Shown here piece by piece: positions 63,754-64,000 of a stretch of DNA of 64,000 bases (position 1 is the stretch's first letter; each line of letters begins with the position of its first letter). Where the stretch lies: assembly GCA_017163975.1 (NCBI GenBank), contig JAFFSR010000243.1, positions 992,001 to 1,056,000 on the forward strand. Direction: 5' to 3'. A program made the translations under genes and the position numbers. The notes under the pieces were generated by a model. It searched no databases. It saw only the letters and a list, made by a program, of their open reading frames with translations, and was not told the DNA's origin. Source of the stretch: Anastatus disparis. Lineage: Eukaryota; Arthropoda; Insecta; Hymenoptera; Eupelmidae.

Positions 63754-64000
63754 CTCTACCTCTCTTCAAGATGAAAAGATTGACTGATACATTGTTTTGA
63801 CGCTCAAATTTAGGAATCTGTTTCGATGTTACTGGGAAATCAATTCCCGTGAAATCCAGTTCATTTTGGTAATCTTCATATTTAGATACGCGATAAGTAT
63901 GACTATCTGCAGGATGTAATGCGGAAAGAATCGCCCATTTTAAACACTGGTAATCCATATTATGAACGTTAATACATGCTTTCTTTTTTTCAATCACTTC

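Larger units (their letters stand above)
51678..64000. mobile_element. Polinton/Maverick-like provirus B (truncated by window end)
   Basis: The left edge is placed where homology to the palindromic repeat family ends (near GGCGACTACGG). The right end is outside the window. Gene order is the mirror image of provirus A: exonuclease-like, MCP, small ORF, penton, protease, PLA2 (-); ATPase, X, Y, integrase, IAP (+); two small proteins and PolB (-). Eight genes are open; the rest carry single in-frame stops without frameshifts, so B is younger than A. A direct repeat (GGGGGATTCTAGGCCA twice near 51750) lies close to the edge. Confidence 0.85.
60709..64000 (-). pseudogene. Protein-primed family B DNA polymerase, three stops, N-terminus off window (provirus B)
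   Basis: Exons: 64000-63754 (N-terminal KWAILSALHPAD and DFPVTSKQIPKFERQNNVSV), 63695-62954, 62890-60709, with GT-AG introns in phase. Motifs in order: exonuclease I (VPFIVYADFECLL), zinc segment ending HCHLTGR, exonuclease II (VVFHNLTGYDSHF), the [11 protein letters not shown] block, polymerase A ([12 protein letters not shown]), B (LLINAVYGKTMEN), C ([14 protein letters not shown]), and an acidic Lys-rich tail ending PPSKKQKT. This is the protein-primed replicase. Stops: TAG 63654-63652 and TAA 63615-63613 in the second exon, TAG 62067-62065 seven residues before motif A. All motifs are intact, so decay is recent. Confidence 0.9.

Noticed and set aside
53000..64000. Stop-codon reassignment explaining in-frame stops of provirus B
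   Set aside because: All three stop codons occur prematurely and also end the intact genes, so ordinary decay is simpler.

Overview
This is AT-rich eukaryotic DNA from an arthropod, most likely an insect and possibly a hymenopteran. That reading rests on style only: small spliceosomal introns, large numbers of foldback MITEs, Polinton-type elements, a DIRS retrotransposon and a multi-exon BEN-like gene. No tRNA, rRNA, CRISPR array or bacterial-style operon is visible. Almost everything here is mobile DNA, often nested.

Layout. (1) 1-25202: Polinton/Maverick-like (adintovirus-like) provirus A, with a terminal inverted repeat at 1-330 and its mate near 13145-13343 plus 25111-25202. The mate is split by an 11.8 kb, apparently non-coding element (13344-25110) that has its own ~160-200 bp TIRs and is filled with foldbacks, short-repeat arrays and microsatellites. 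Genes of A: PolB and a small possible ssDNA-binding protein (+); integrase, Y, X and packaging ATPase (-); PLA2/membrane protein, protease, penton, a 48-aa ORF, major capsid protein and an exonuclease-like gene (+). Most are broken. (2) 25203-38200: a two-gene DNA transposon (spliced first gene, then a 592-aa transposase-like protein with N-terminal zinc fingers). It is interrupted by a DIRS-type tyrosine-recombinase retrotransposon (about 28.6-34.8 kb), which itself carries at least three foldback insertions. (3) 38.2-51.7 kb: foldback elements, Lys/Glu-rich coding fragments and a phase-consistent six-exon BEN-like gene on the minus strand (49865-41944). (4) About 51678 to the window end: provirus B, with the same gene order in inverted orientation, better preserved, plus an intact BIR-RING IAP gene and a duplicated small-protein gene. 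PolB runs off the window end.

How the genes work together. In both proviruses a block of capsid genes (exonuclease-like, MCP, 48-51 aa ORF, penton, protease, PLA2) diverges from a block of ATPase, X, Y and integrase, across a gap of 80-93 bp. PolB and its small partner converge on the integrase block. This is a virus-like toolkit: protein-primed replication, DDE integration, double-jelly-roll capsid, adenain-like maturation, FtsK/HerA-like packaging, PLA2-assisted membrane breach and, in B, an apoptosis inhibitor. Several features are shared by the two divergent copies and so look ancestral: a PolB intron, a leader intron before the small-protein gene, a stop/start overlap creating the 48-51 aa ORF, and a ten-A tract at the PLA2/protease junction where the protease frame has no ATG.
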